From positions 930,001 to 994,000 of the forward strand of contig CAVNZM010000002.1 of the NCBI GenBank assembly GCA_963693365.1: 64,000 nucleotides of DNA. The letters are read 5' to 3'. The DNA comes from Amoebidium appalachense. Taxonomy: Eukaryota; Ichthyosporea. A model generated the notes under the pieces. It did not search any database and was not told where the DNA came from. It was given only the letters and a program-made list of their open reading frames with translations. Shown here in pieces: positions 1 to 10,900 of this stretch. Within the stretch, counting starts at the first letter, position 1. Every line of letters begins with the position of its first letter. Position numbers and translations under genes: made by a program.

Positions 1-489
1 TGCCCGGGGAATACCCTTACGTCATCCGGTAGCTTCATCAGTTTCTGCAGGGTGGTGGGTGGGGTGGGGGTGGGGGGTGGGGGGGGGGGGGGGGGGGGGG
101 GGGGGGTTGAATGCGGAACACGGTACGAAGTACGCATACACGAAGGGCACATGCAAAGGCAAACATTCAAGTATGCAACATCAGCCATGCGCACAGTATG
201 CGTCATAAGCAGAGCCCATCCTCAGGGAGGGCCCAAGTCATCAATTGCGTCTGAGTTTCGACCCCTTAGCCCGCGTATATACGACTCCAACTCAGACAGC
301 AGCATCAACTGAACTTGAGAGGGTCAACCCGTCTTGATCAAAGACGAGCAGGGTTGCTTATGCAAGCAAGGTGAGCAAAACGGTGAATATGTGTGTGCAA
401 ATTAACGCAGTGCAGCGGAAAATGCGGATGTGCTTACAGATGCACGACACAGAGCAACCATGCCCGGTTGCATGGAAGTAAAGCGGTCT

Positions 490-526
<37 letters not shown>

Positions 527-959
527 GATTAGGACTCCAAAACGGCGGACTATGGCACAGCAAAGAGCACTATGATATTCAACAAAAAGACCTGCAAACC
601 ATACACCACAAACTCCACCAAGGTAAACATACACGCAAGGGAAGGTACACAGTATGAAGGGGTGGTTGAGTCTGAATGAGTGAGTGAGGTCGAGCGTGTC
701 GAGTTCCATTGGTTTGTGTGTGCGCGGGTGACACGGCTGTGTGCAACACTGTGCGTGTGCTTGTGTGTGTGTGGGTGGGGGGTAGAATGTGTTAAAGAGT
801 ACGATGCAAACATTTCAGATGGCTAACACAATGCTGAGTGCAAAGCACACAAGAAGAATATGCAAAATATGCAGAGCCCACATGCTCGGGAGTAGGCCAA
901 GTCATCCACTGTATTCGAGTTGTGTGTGTGTGTGTGTGTGTATGTGTGTATGTGGGGAA

Positions 960-1010
<51 letters not shown>

Positions 1011-4000
1011 ATACCCTGAGGCTTGCCTCCATCTGAGCCTGATTGCTGTAGGGGAAATCGGTACGGCCAATGGACCCCTGAAATAGGACATCACCTAGGG
1101 GCACATATAGAGAGTCAGACATGGTGTGTATAGACAGTGGAAGTAGCGAGAGAGTTACAGCTGTGTATATATCACAGCATATGGGGATATGGTCACACGA
1201 AACAGTGACATTATCGAGGGAGATAGGTGTGTACTGACCATGCACCCTGGTATATCATAGTGCATGGTGATCAGCTCACATAGACCACTGATATCATCGA
1301 GGACTACCAAAAACTTCCCCTCGCTAACGTGTACCCGACAGGGCCCACCGGTAGTACCTTAACATGAAACACACTGACGACGGACAACACAATGCAAAAA
1401 GGGTCTCACACAAAAGAAAGGGAGGGGGGGGAGGGGGCGACTACGCATACCGACAAAGAGCATGCCGTTCTTCTCGTCGTAAAAGGCCACATGGCCGGGA
1501 CAGTGGCCAGGCACGTACAGCACCTTGAACGTCACCTTGCCCACACTCACAGTGTCTCCCTCCGAGAGCTCATGATCGGGCGGGGGAGGTGGGCGCAACG
1601 ACCCTACACCGAACATTCGTGCCTGGTTGTGGAAAATGGGGAGGTGGAGAATAGGGGAGATACCATGTGCAGCGGGAACACAGAAGAGGAGCAGGGGTGG
1701 GGGATTTGGGCGAGAAAAAGAGAGAGGGAGAGAATGTGTGTGTGTGTTGGGGGGGGGGGGGGTAAAGGAGGGCGCAAGGTCAGTGCATGTCGCATGCAGT
1801 TACATGCTAAGATTTGGGACTGAAACAGGCTCAGTGGTAGTGACAAGAACAGCAGATCACGTGATCACAGCTGACGGTTGGTATGCATCACGGCCCTTGC
1901 ATTGGTTCGTGCAAATCATTCATGCATCATTTCCGGTTCAACAACGAAAGACAGGGAAAAAAGAAAGAAAAAGAGAAAGAAAAGAAAGGGCAAGAATAGA
2001 AAGCATCTGTCCACACACACAGTTGCATGTAGATACGCACAATGCAATAGACACCCGGGGGAGGGGGGGGGGTTTGAATGCGGAACACAGTACGAAGTAC
2101 GCATACACGATGAGAAGCATGGTGCAGGACACATGCAAAGGCAAACATTCAAGTATGCAGCATCAGCCATGCGCACAGTATGCGTCATAAGCAGAGCCCA
2201 TCCTCAGGGAGGGCCCAAGTCATCAATTGCGTCTGAGTTTCGACCCCTTAGCCCGCGTATATACGACGCTCCAACTCAGACAGCAGCATCAACTGAACTT
2301 GGGTGGGTCAACCCGTCTTGATCAAAGACGAGCAGGGTTGCTTATGCAAGCAAGGTGAGCAAAACGGTGAAGATGTATGTGCAAACTAATGCAGTGCAGC
2401 GACAAACGCGTATGTGCTTACAGATGCACGACACAGAGCAACCATGCCCGGTTGCGGGGGGGGGGGGGGGTTAGTAGTAGTAAAAGCACCTGTTCTTCAG
2501 CGGTATCATAGAGCACCCGGTCACTGGGGTGCAGGTAGATGGGTGCTTCTGGAAACATCTCCTTGGCATCGGCCAGGCCTGCCACGTGGTCAAGGTGTGC
2601 ATGTGTCTGCAGCAGCTGCGTGATGTTGAGGCCTAGTTTGCTGGCATCATCCTTGGTCCTGCAGGGTGCACGTGTGTACGTGTGTGTGTGTGTGCGCGCA
2701 TGTGTGTGCTGGATAAGGAGGAGGGGGCAATGGAAGGAAAGCGAAAAGATGTGGGAGAAAGGGCTTTGAACGGGAGAAGGGGCTTTGGAGAGATGTGAAA
2801 GAAAGAGGAGCGAGTGTGGAGTGTGGATAGGAGAATGTGTTAGCAAGCCAGGTAGCATCATACATTAGGGAGGATAACAGTTCTGTTGCGACGGCTCAGT
2901 GGTAGTGACAAATAACAGCAGATCATTTTGTTCACGGCTGTGGGTGTGAATCCATCATGGCCGGGGGGGGGGGGGGGGGGGGGGGGGACGATACCCCACA
3001 CATATAAGGGACAACACGGTGCGGGAAGTTTTTTTTTTTTTGGGGGGGGGGGGGGGGCGGGGTTTACTTTTTTGGAGGAGAGCCGCAGTCAATGATTGCA
3101 GCGGTCCGTGTGTCGTAGCAACCAACCAGATATCTGTAAGGGAAGATATCTGTGAGGGAAGATATCTGTGAGGGAGGAGATCTGTGAGGAAAAGTAGTTT
3201 TGAGGAAAGATATGTATGAGGGAAGATATCTGTGAGGGAGGATATCTGAGGGAGGATATTTGTGGGGAAAAGTAGTTTTGAGGGAAGATATGTATGAGGT
3301 AAACATCACCCTCAGCACTTGCGACTCAATCAACCCCTCGATGTGCTTTTTCAAGTGAACATTTAGATATGCCTAGCGTTTTTTTGCTTACTAACGGTTT
3401 CGAAATAGGTATTTAGCGATCCCCTTCTCCGTACCTTCACTCAACCGTTCCAAAGTCATTCTCCCGAGCAACTCAGTGCCTCCTTTTTCTATGTCTAACA
3501 AACACACGCCAATGAAGAGAAAGATACACACGGCCTATGCCCCCTTAGCCCCTTATCAACTGAAGTTCCTTACAAACAACCCACACTTCCCCCCTTGGGG
3601 CCTATATGGCACTATGTTTACACCAGACTCAAGGCTATTGCGTTGATTCCGCAAACTTTACTGACTTAACAAACACAGAAATGTCCAGAACAAAAAAAAT
3701 CACATCGTAACACTTCATTGCACTTACTGGTTCATGGCAAAGGGCCCCACAGCTCTAGAGGATATGTGGTAGGGCTCCTCTGCGTGGGTCACACAGGCAC
3801 CGGTGGCCTGGAATGCATTTCCAAACATGGTCCGCCGTGGTTGGCTTCTCTGCAAGTAGAAGTTGTGTGAGTGACAAATTAGGAAAAACGATTGTTATGG
3901 GAAAGGTTCACTGACAGGTTAGGTCAAACAATAACTGTTACAAGGTTTTACTCGGTGAAACAAAGATGTGCATGTTGCTCGTCTGAGCTGACCTGTGTTA

Positions 4001-4122
4001 ACGCAAACACGGGTAAACACAACGGAGGAAACCATTAGTTCAGAGAGAAAAAGGACTACTTAGTGTGGGAAAGGAGACGTAACACACGTATATACCTGTT
4101 TGAAGGACATTGACGAGCGCAT
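1..4122 (-). CDS. Metallo-beta-lactamase-fold hydrolase (glyoxalase II-like), 3' end off the window
   Basis: Exons on the minus strand, in order: 4122-4096, 3849-3728, 3133-3068, 2658-2490, 1622-1451, 1094-1015 and 44-1 (continues left). All junctions are GT-AG and the phases join exactly. The product keeps the metal ligands of the family: THAHLDH at about residues 90-96, the His of VPGHCPGH near 168, the Asp of FVGDVLF near 187 and a final FPGH at the window edge. The phrase GPFAMNQYLVGCYD followed by AAIIDCGSP is the usual first beta-sheet of YcbL/glyoxalase II-like hydrolases, which cleave thioesters or related substrates with a dinuclear metal centre. The first exon (MRSSMSFKQ) plus RSQPRRTM gives a basic, acid-free start that looks like a mitochondrial presequence (inference). 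An alternative start is the ATG at 3828. The substrate cannot be told. The introns carry repeat copies at 107-471, 783-921 and 2073-2455, tRNA-like segments and a minisatellite. Confidence 0.9.
107..471 (+). repeat. G-tract-flanked intronic repeat, copy A
   Basis: About 365 bp beginning TTGAATGCGGAACACGG and ending CATGCCCGGTTGC, with long G-runs on both sides (about 75-106 and 491-525). It is nearly identical to the copies at 2073-2455 and 36904-37250. It lies in the last visible intron of the hydrolase gene, antisense to it. Confidence 0.9.
783..921 (+). repeat. G-tract-flanked intronic repeat, diverged fragment D
   Basis: A diverged 5' portion of the same family (TAGAATGTGTTAAAGAGTAC, then GCAGAGCCCACATGCTCGG and a GTCATCCACTG block). 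It is followed by a GT microsatellite and a G-run at about 962-1008. Same intron and orientation as the copy at 107-471. Confidence 0.6.
1828..1895 (+). repeat. tRNA-like segment (SINE head or tRNA pseudogene)
   Basis: Contains GGCTCAGTGGTAGTGAC, a good A-box of a tRNA-type RNA polymerase III promoter. GGTTGGTATGC, about 48 bases later, is a degenerate B-box. A second copy is at 2893-2962 and the two align along their whole length. It lies in a hydrolase-gene intron, 180 bp before the repeat copy at 2073. Confidence 0.5.
2073..2455 (+). repeat. G-tract-flanked intronic repeat, copy B
   Basis: About 383 bp, from TTTGAATGCGGAACACAG to CATGCCCGGTTGC, bordered by G-runs. It differs from copy A mainly by carrying GATGAGAAGCATGGTGCAG, which A lacks. 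It lies in the hydrolase intron 1623-2489 and ends close to that intron's donor (2489), antisense to the gene. Confidence 0.9.
2893..2962 (+). repeat. tRNA-like segment (SINE head or tRNA pseudogene), second copy
   Basis: Begins GGCTCAGTGGTAGTGAC (A-box-like) and carries GGTGTGAATCC, 9 of 11 matches to the tRNA B-box. It is followed immediately by a G-run (2961-2987) and lies in the hydrolase intron 2659-3067. Confidence 0.5.
3134..3300 (+). repeat. Minisatellite next to a splice acceptor
   Basis: Degenerate tandem units of GGGAAGATATCTGTGA type with a second variant containing AAGTAGTTTTGAGG. Read on the gene strand, units contain CTCACAGATATCTTCC, which closely resembles the real 3' splice site at 3134 (CTTACAGATATCTGG). 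Confidence 0.8.
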
Positions 4123-4261
4123 GCGTGTAGCCACGACTGGACGAAGGAGGGGGGGGGGGGGGGGGGGGGGGGAGGGGGGGGGAGGGAGGGAGGGAGGGAG
4201 GGAGGGAGGGAGAGAGAGAGAGTGGGGGCGCAGGGAGGGGGGGGGGCGGAGAGAGAGGGAA

Positions 4262-4302
<41 letters not shown>

Positions 4303-5478
4303 GGACATCACAGCTGTCAAATAAACCGGGGAGAGAGGAGGGAGGGATTTTTGGGACGGCAAGAAGTAAAGAAACAAAGGCGAGCAAGGGTGGCCAAGAC
4401 GGACATTCACGAAAAGGCCAAAGCAGGTAGGTAGCACCCAAGTATATTCAGTTCATGCATGTGAGTCAAGCACAGAAACGGAACAGGAGTGTTTGGGTGC
4501 TTAAACGCCATATACATACCAGCGCAATAGACAAAGGGGCGCATGCTTGCCCCGTGCGCCTACAACCGGCGGCCACACTTCTTAGCGTCTGCATGTTGCC
4601 CACAAAAAACAGAAGTAAAGAATTAACGCGCCCGACTTCGACCTTTTCCGGCGGCAGGCCGGCCTCCAGCACGTGACTCGAAATGTCCAAAACTTTTAAT
4701 TCGATCACAATCGGTCTAATCGACATCGATCCCTTCCGATTCTCTAAACAGAAAACTCTTTATGTACAAAGCAGGTCCGGGAGAATAGAGGGAAAAACAG
4801 AATGTGAAAAACAGAATGAATAAAGGGAAAGGTGCAAACAATTCGTATTATATGGGCGAAATTGCAGTGCAAGGGTTTGTAACGGTGTGTGTACTTCTTC
4901 TATGAGTCTTTGTGTAGGGGTTTGCCAGACTTGTCTTCTTCTCTTCTTCTTTCCGAGTGACAAAGCGAAATTTCGCTTTGTGATGGCTTCATTGCATAGC
5001 GATATTGCCTGTGTTTGGGTTTATAGCCGAGTTTGATAACTCAGTGAGCAAGCGCATGGCTGTTCGAGTTAACAATAAATGTGAGGTATAAAATGCTTGT
5101 GGCTGTGACCGGTGCACTACAGGATATGTATCAAACAACCCCCCCCCCCCCCCCCCCCCCCCCACATGCTTGAGGCTGGTCTCTCTTGTGCCTCGAGTAA
5201 ACAGTCTTACCCTCGAGTATATATATCACACTATATAACATGTGTGTGGGGGGGGGGGGGGAGGGGAGGGGGGAAGAAGGGGGGGAAGGTGGGAGGGGGG
5301 AAGGTGGGGGGGGGGGGGGGGGGGGGGGGAGGAAGAGGGGGGGGGGGGGGGGGAGGTAAGAAGGGAGGAAAGGGAGAAAGAGGGATTGGGGGAGCGGGGG
5401 GGGGGGGGGGGGGGAGGGGAGGTAAGAGGGGTGGGTGGGGCGGGGGGGGGGGGGGGGGGGGCATATGGCTGGCCATAT

Positions 5479-5547
<69 letters not shown>

Positions 5548-6350
5548 TCTGTTTGCATAATCATGTTTGCTTGATGAGACGTGGCTGAAGCTGCTTCTGA
5601 CTGTAATGCTCGATTTTTCGCTGCGAAATTAGGACAAATACAAATATTTTCGGTTCAAAAATTTTCATTCAACAAAGGTTTCCAAACTTTAATCATTGCG
5701 CCCAGCAAGACGTACAACGCCTGCGGTACGTCGCATGATATCTGTTTACTCCTCACATGTCTTAATTTGGTAAGATCAAAGCTTATCAGGCTAAATTAGT
5801 AGGATCCTTTTAAACTGAAGGTTCGTTGCACTTCTCCTTTACTAGACATACATGCGCAGCATAGTTTGGCTTCGCATGATGATTCTAATTTGCAGCACTA
5901 ACTCAACTCGCTCTTTACTATACATCAAACCTCGATACTCAACTCGCTCTTTACTATACATCAAACCTCGATCTCCCCCTTCTCCCCCTCCCCCCTCTTT
6001 CAAACCCCCCCCCCCCCCCCCCCCTCCCCCCCCCCATCCCTCCGGGGCCACACACACACACTTCGGCCGAAAGCGTTTTTATCCTGACCAATTTCTACCT
6101 TAAAGACACACATCTAACCTTACGATTGAGCTTGACTCTACAGGAAACCCCCTCCTCCTCCCCTCCCTCCCTCCCCTTCCCCGCCCCCCCCTTGCAGTCT
6201 ATATCTGACCTATGTCTACTTTACAGACACACACCATAACCTTGGCTTATGTACAAGAAACCGTCAATTAGTGTTCGCCGCGAAAAAAACAATTGTCACC
6301 ATGGCTTTAAGCCAATGCGATGCCGCCATCCCCTTCCCACACCCCCATGC
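4123..6350. other. Intergenic, G/C-homopolymer rich
   Basis: No gene supported. It holds G/GA-rich runs at 4149-4301, a C-run at 5141-5163, an almost pure G block at 5229-5546 and C-runs at 6007-6035. A 36-bp unit starting ACTCAACTCGCTCTTTAC is repeated twice in tandem (5901-5936, 5937-5972). Glycine- or proline-rich open frames here are only homopolymer readings. Confidence 0.8.
5462..5479. repeat. Short palindrome joining two poly-G tracts
   Basis: CATATGGCTGGCCATATG (8-bp arms, 2-base centre) separates the G-run ending at 5461 from the 68-base G-run at 5479-5546. Confidence 0.8.
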
Positions 6351-6594
6351 TTAGAATGGGTAAATGAGGGGGATCAGTGACACGCACAATCCAAACAGTA
6401 CGATTTGCAGGGGCAGGCCCACATAGACGTAGTCCACAAACGAATAGCCACCGGGCTGCATAACAAGAATGTTGACTGGTGAGCCCACCTGTAGTGTATG
6501 TGTGTGTATGTGTTTGTAAACAAGGCGGGGGTGGGGGGTTGGGTAGTGTGTATGTATGTGGGATGGGGGGGGGGGGGGGGGGGGGGGGGAGGAA

Positions 6595-6625
<31 letters not shown>

Positions 6626-7231
6626 GTGAGGGGAAGGGGCGAGGAGGAGGGCGGGGATAAGGTTTGATGTTAGCAGACACTCAAGCGATGATTCCCACAC
6701 ACCGTGCAAGTCACAGCCAAGAAGTGGCCACGCTCGAACTAAAGTTTCTTTGCCAAAGAAAGATTACTACGGAAAGCATAGATTACATAGATAACACACG
6801 GAAAGCAATAGCCCCTACACCCTCCCCCCTCCCCCCCCCCCCCCCCCCCCCCTCCCCGTTTCCCCCCTCCGAGAACCCCCTCCTCGGACCCAACCCACCC
6901 CCCTGTCCCCCCCCCCTTCCCCTCCAAGCTTCCCCCCGCACCACCCCATCCCGTCCACAATCCCACCCTCCCGATGCCCTACATGCATGTTCATCTCGCA
7001 CACGATCTCCCCCACCCCCCCCCTTCCCCGCCCACCCCCCCCCCCCCCCCCCCCCCGGCCTGCGCATCTGCCTGCACCTCTCCCATCCCTATCTAACCTG
7101 CTAAGGCCATTCGGCCTATTCCCCACCTCCCTTCCCTCACGCAGGGACACCTGTACATGTACCACACCAAGCACATACTCAAAAAAAAATTATAGTCACT
7201 CAGGCAAGAATTTCCCGGGGAAAAAAAAAAA

Positions 7232-7263
<32 letters not shown>

Positions 7264-7548
7264 TTGCTTACCGGCGTCATAAACGCATTTGAACTTGCGA
7301 GCGCCAGTGCGATCAAAAACGGCTGTGGTGCCACGGCCATTGCAGTGGCACATTTTGCAGCCACGGGGGCAATCAACACAGCCGTAGCGGTGTTACTAAT
7401 GACCTGGGTGACGGTCATAGCGAGTAGAAACAGCACCGTGAGCACCACCCATGGGGATGTGCTATTGCCCAAGTCATTAAGGGCATCAACCACTATTTGA
7501 ATGGCTCCTGTGTGCTCCAGGGCGGATGAAACGGGTATCATGCCCTGT

Positions 7549-7615
<67 letters not shown>

Positions 7616-7878
7616 GGGGGGAAGAGGGGAGGGAGGGGAAGGAAGGGGGGGGGGGAGGGGGGGGGTATGGGTGGGTGGGTGAGTGGGTGCACGTGTGTGT
7701 GTGTAACTGGTTGTAATTGGAGGCGGGGGAGGTTATGAGGGTAACTGGTTAGCATGGACAAAATGGGAGGGATATGTCTTGGGAGGGGGAGGGGGGGAGG
7801 GGGGAGGGGGGGGGGGGGGAGGGGGGAGTAGGTAACGGAGTGTTATCAAGGTTTTTGTTGGAAGAAGGAGGACTGGGG

Positions 7879-7911
<33 letters not shown>

Positions 7912-10900
7912 TGGAGGGAGGACTTGCATGGAAGAAAAAAACTATATGAGGCCCCTGGTGGCCCGTGTTCATAATGGGTAAAGCCATTTGCATACCTCTT
8001 GACCACTAGAACGTTGGGAATAGCTGGTGTATAGGGGGGGGAAACGGGAGGGGGGGGAGGGGGGGGGGGTTGGTTGGGGGTTACTCACAGCAATCAGCAC
8101 GATACTCTCCCAATGGATGGCCTTGTACGCGTCCTTGGCAGACACACATCCCAATATGCACATGAGGGTAGCACCAAGCATCATCGTAATCGGATTGGAG
8201 ATCAGAGATTCGAAAAACATAAACACAACGACAAATACCATCGCAAGCAGTGCCGTGTACGTGTTGAGAGAAAGCTGCTTGCAAGCCTGTTTCCAGCCCA
8301 ACCCGTGTACTTCGGACGGGTGAAACGATTCCCTTTTTAGGTAGTTGAGTGAAACGACAAAGTATGGGTCGGTGGATTGAGGGGACGTGTTGATTGGCTC
8401 GCTAAAAATAGGGAGGAGGGTAAAATTGTTGTTGGGTGGCATTACTGCGCCCAGCTTCACCAAAACGGCATCCGGGGAAGCGGCGACCGTTTTCACTACG
8501 CGCACTTTGTCCTCCTGGTCTGACACAAACTGGTTAACGTCTGAGTGGGCGCCAAAAAGAACCAATCGGTCGTGTTCGTTAAGTTTATAGCGGTACGTGA
8601 CGGGGGTGACTGTGTGTTTGCTCCAGGCCACGGTCCCTTCCGGTGCATCGTGTCCGATCGCCATAATCGAGATGCTGTATTTGGCGTGAAGACCCAGCTC
8701 GTACACGTGTTTGCCGCAGAGCTTTGATTGGCCAACAGCCACAACCTGGGGGATGGGGGGAGGGAGGAGGGCAATCTAGAAGTTAGCAGAAATCTGCACA
8801 CAACCTTTCTGGTTTTGATTGGTAAGACCGATGCACCAAAAATGCTGACCGAACGTGTGTGTTCTTTTTTGTTTTTGTTTTTTAAAGGGGAGGGGGGGGG
8901 GAGGCAGGGGGGAGGGGGGCGCGGGGGGGGGGGGGGGGGGGGGGGGGAGGCCGCCAGGCTATGCTTGGTAGAACTGCGAGAGTGGCAAGGAGCAAACAGG
9001 GTAACAGTGCACTGTAAGTGGCAGCCCTCTGTTTCCAACCCTGGCGCTGTACCATTGTAACCCCATTGCACCACGCATCAGCAGGTATAATAATTTGCAT
9101 CTTTCCCCTCCGTGTATTGCTTGAGCGCACTGTATGGAAATCGTCTAAACCATTTCCAATCCAATGAAAACACCACATAAAATTTCAAAATCACCCAATC
9201 AAAAACACATACCTGCACGCGGTAGTCCGACCCATACACAACATTGCGATCGTCCTCTGCACTGCTGTCACCCAATGAATGCTTTTTCTTTCCGCCGGCT
9301 TCCACCATACCAATGCTCAACCCATCCACCTCTATCTCGTGGTCCGCAGAGTCGTTGCCCGAATGCCTGACTGGGTGTGGGTGCTTGGCACGCTCAGGGT
9401 CGGTGCGATCAAGAATCCACCTGTGTGTGTGGAATGGATAAGGTGGGGGTGGGGGCAGGAGAGGGGGGGGGGTTGTGGGGAAGGGGGGGAGGGGTTGAGA
9501 GGGGGGGGGGGGGGGTGGTTAGAATGTTTTACAGAGAACGAAGTCCTATTCATGACGGAAAACACAATGCAGGTGGTTGGGTGTGTGTGTGTGCGGGGGG
9601 GGGGGGGGGGGAGGAGATGGAAACTGCACAGTTTCTCAGTGTTCAGGAAAAATGGGCATATGCCGAGTTAAGGAGAGTGCTATCGGCGCCCCGGGGGGGG
9701 GTGGTGGGGGGAGGTGGGGGGGGGGGGGGGGGGGGGACTTTCTTTGATGGCTGACTAGGGGATGGGAGGAGGGTGCAGCGGGTGAAGGCGAGAGGATAGG
9801 GGGGATAATGAATACGGGGGGAGGGGTGGGGGCGGCAGCGACGGGGGGATGGGGGGAGGGGGAGAAGGGGCGGGAGAGGGGGAAGGGGAAGGGTGCAAAT
9901 GGGAGGGGGAGAGGGGTAGGGGCATGCATACCCTCCGAGGGTGCACATGTAGAGTGTGCCCACGGCCAGACTGGGCAGCGCAATCCCAGAAAACCCAAAG
10001 AAGGAAATCGGATCGGCACCATCCACCTTCTTGACGTAGTCAGCCACTACCATATTTGGGGGAGTGCCAATTATGGTAATGCAGCCGCCCAATGAGGAGG
10101 CAAAGGCCAGAGCCATGAGGGAACGGCGGGAGCTCCAGTGGCAGGCCTTAATTGTGCTGAGTGCAATAGGTAGCATGATGGCTACCGTGCCCGTGTTGGA
10201 CTGCGGTGGAATTAAGGTCAGAAGCTTTATATGTCTAAGACTAATGGATGAAAAATATCGTGGGAGCCTCTAATGTGATGAATAACTGAAGTGGATGGAA
10301 TGGAGTGCTTTATTGGAAATACTCACAGTGGATATACCCAAATGGATATTGCACTTTTATGGATATACTGTGGATAAACGGTGCACGAGTATTAGTAAGC
10401 CTCAAAAGGCCCAAAGCAGGCTTGAATCCACAAGAGGCAGTGGGCTATGTAGAGGGGGGGGGGGAGGGTCCTTTCGCATCTTTTTTTTTTTTTTTTTTTT
10501 TTTTTGGCTTGCTAACTTTTCTTTTCTTTTCTTTTCTTTTCTTTCTTTCTTTCTTTTTTTTTGGGGGGGGGGGAGGGTTTGAATGCGTCAAAAAGTACGA
10601 AGTACACAAGAACAAACGGATAACACGATGCAGAATGCAAGCCATACATAAAGAGTATGCATAATAAGCAGAGCCCATCCTCAGGGGGGGCCCACGTCAT
10701 CCACAGTACCCGAATTTCGACCTATTCACCTCGGGGGGGGGGGGGGGGGGGGGAGGGGGGGGGGGGGGGGGAGGGGGGGGGAGGGGGGCAGGGTATGTGC
10801 ACTGGTACCATACCATGAAAGCGGACAGTGTACCAGCCAGCAGCATCAGCTCGAGGCAGAACAGCCATTGCCTGCCCATGGTGCCCCTCTTGAGCACCTG

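Noticed and set aside
3068-3354. Array of short repeats at 3134-3300 as a CRISPR
   Set aside because: Units are contiguous without spacers, lie in a eukaryotic intron and vary in length; it is a minisatellite.
5112-5588. Glycine-rich and proline-rich open frames (also many elsewhere)
   Set aside because: They are readings of G- or C-homopolymers.
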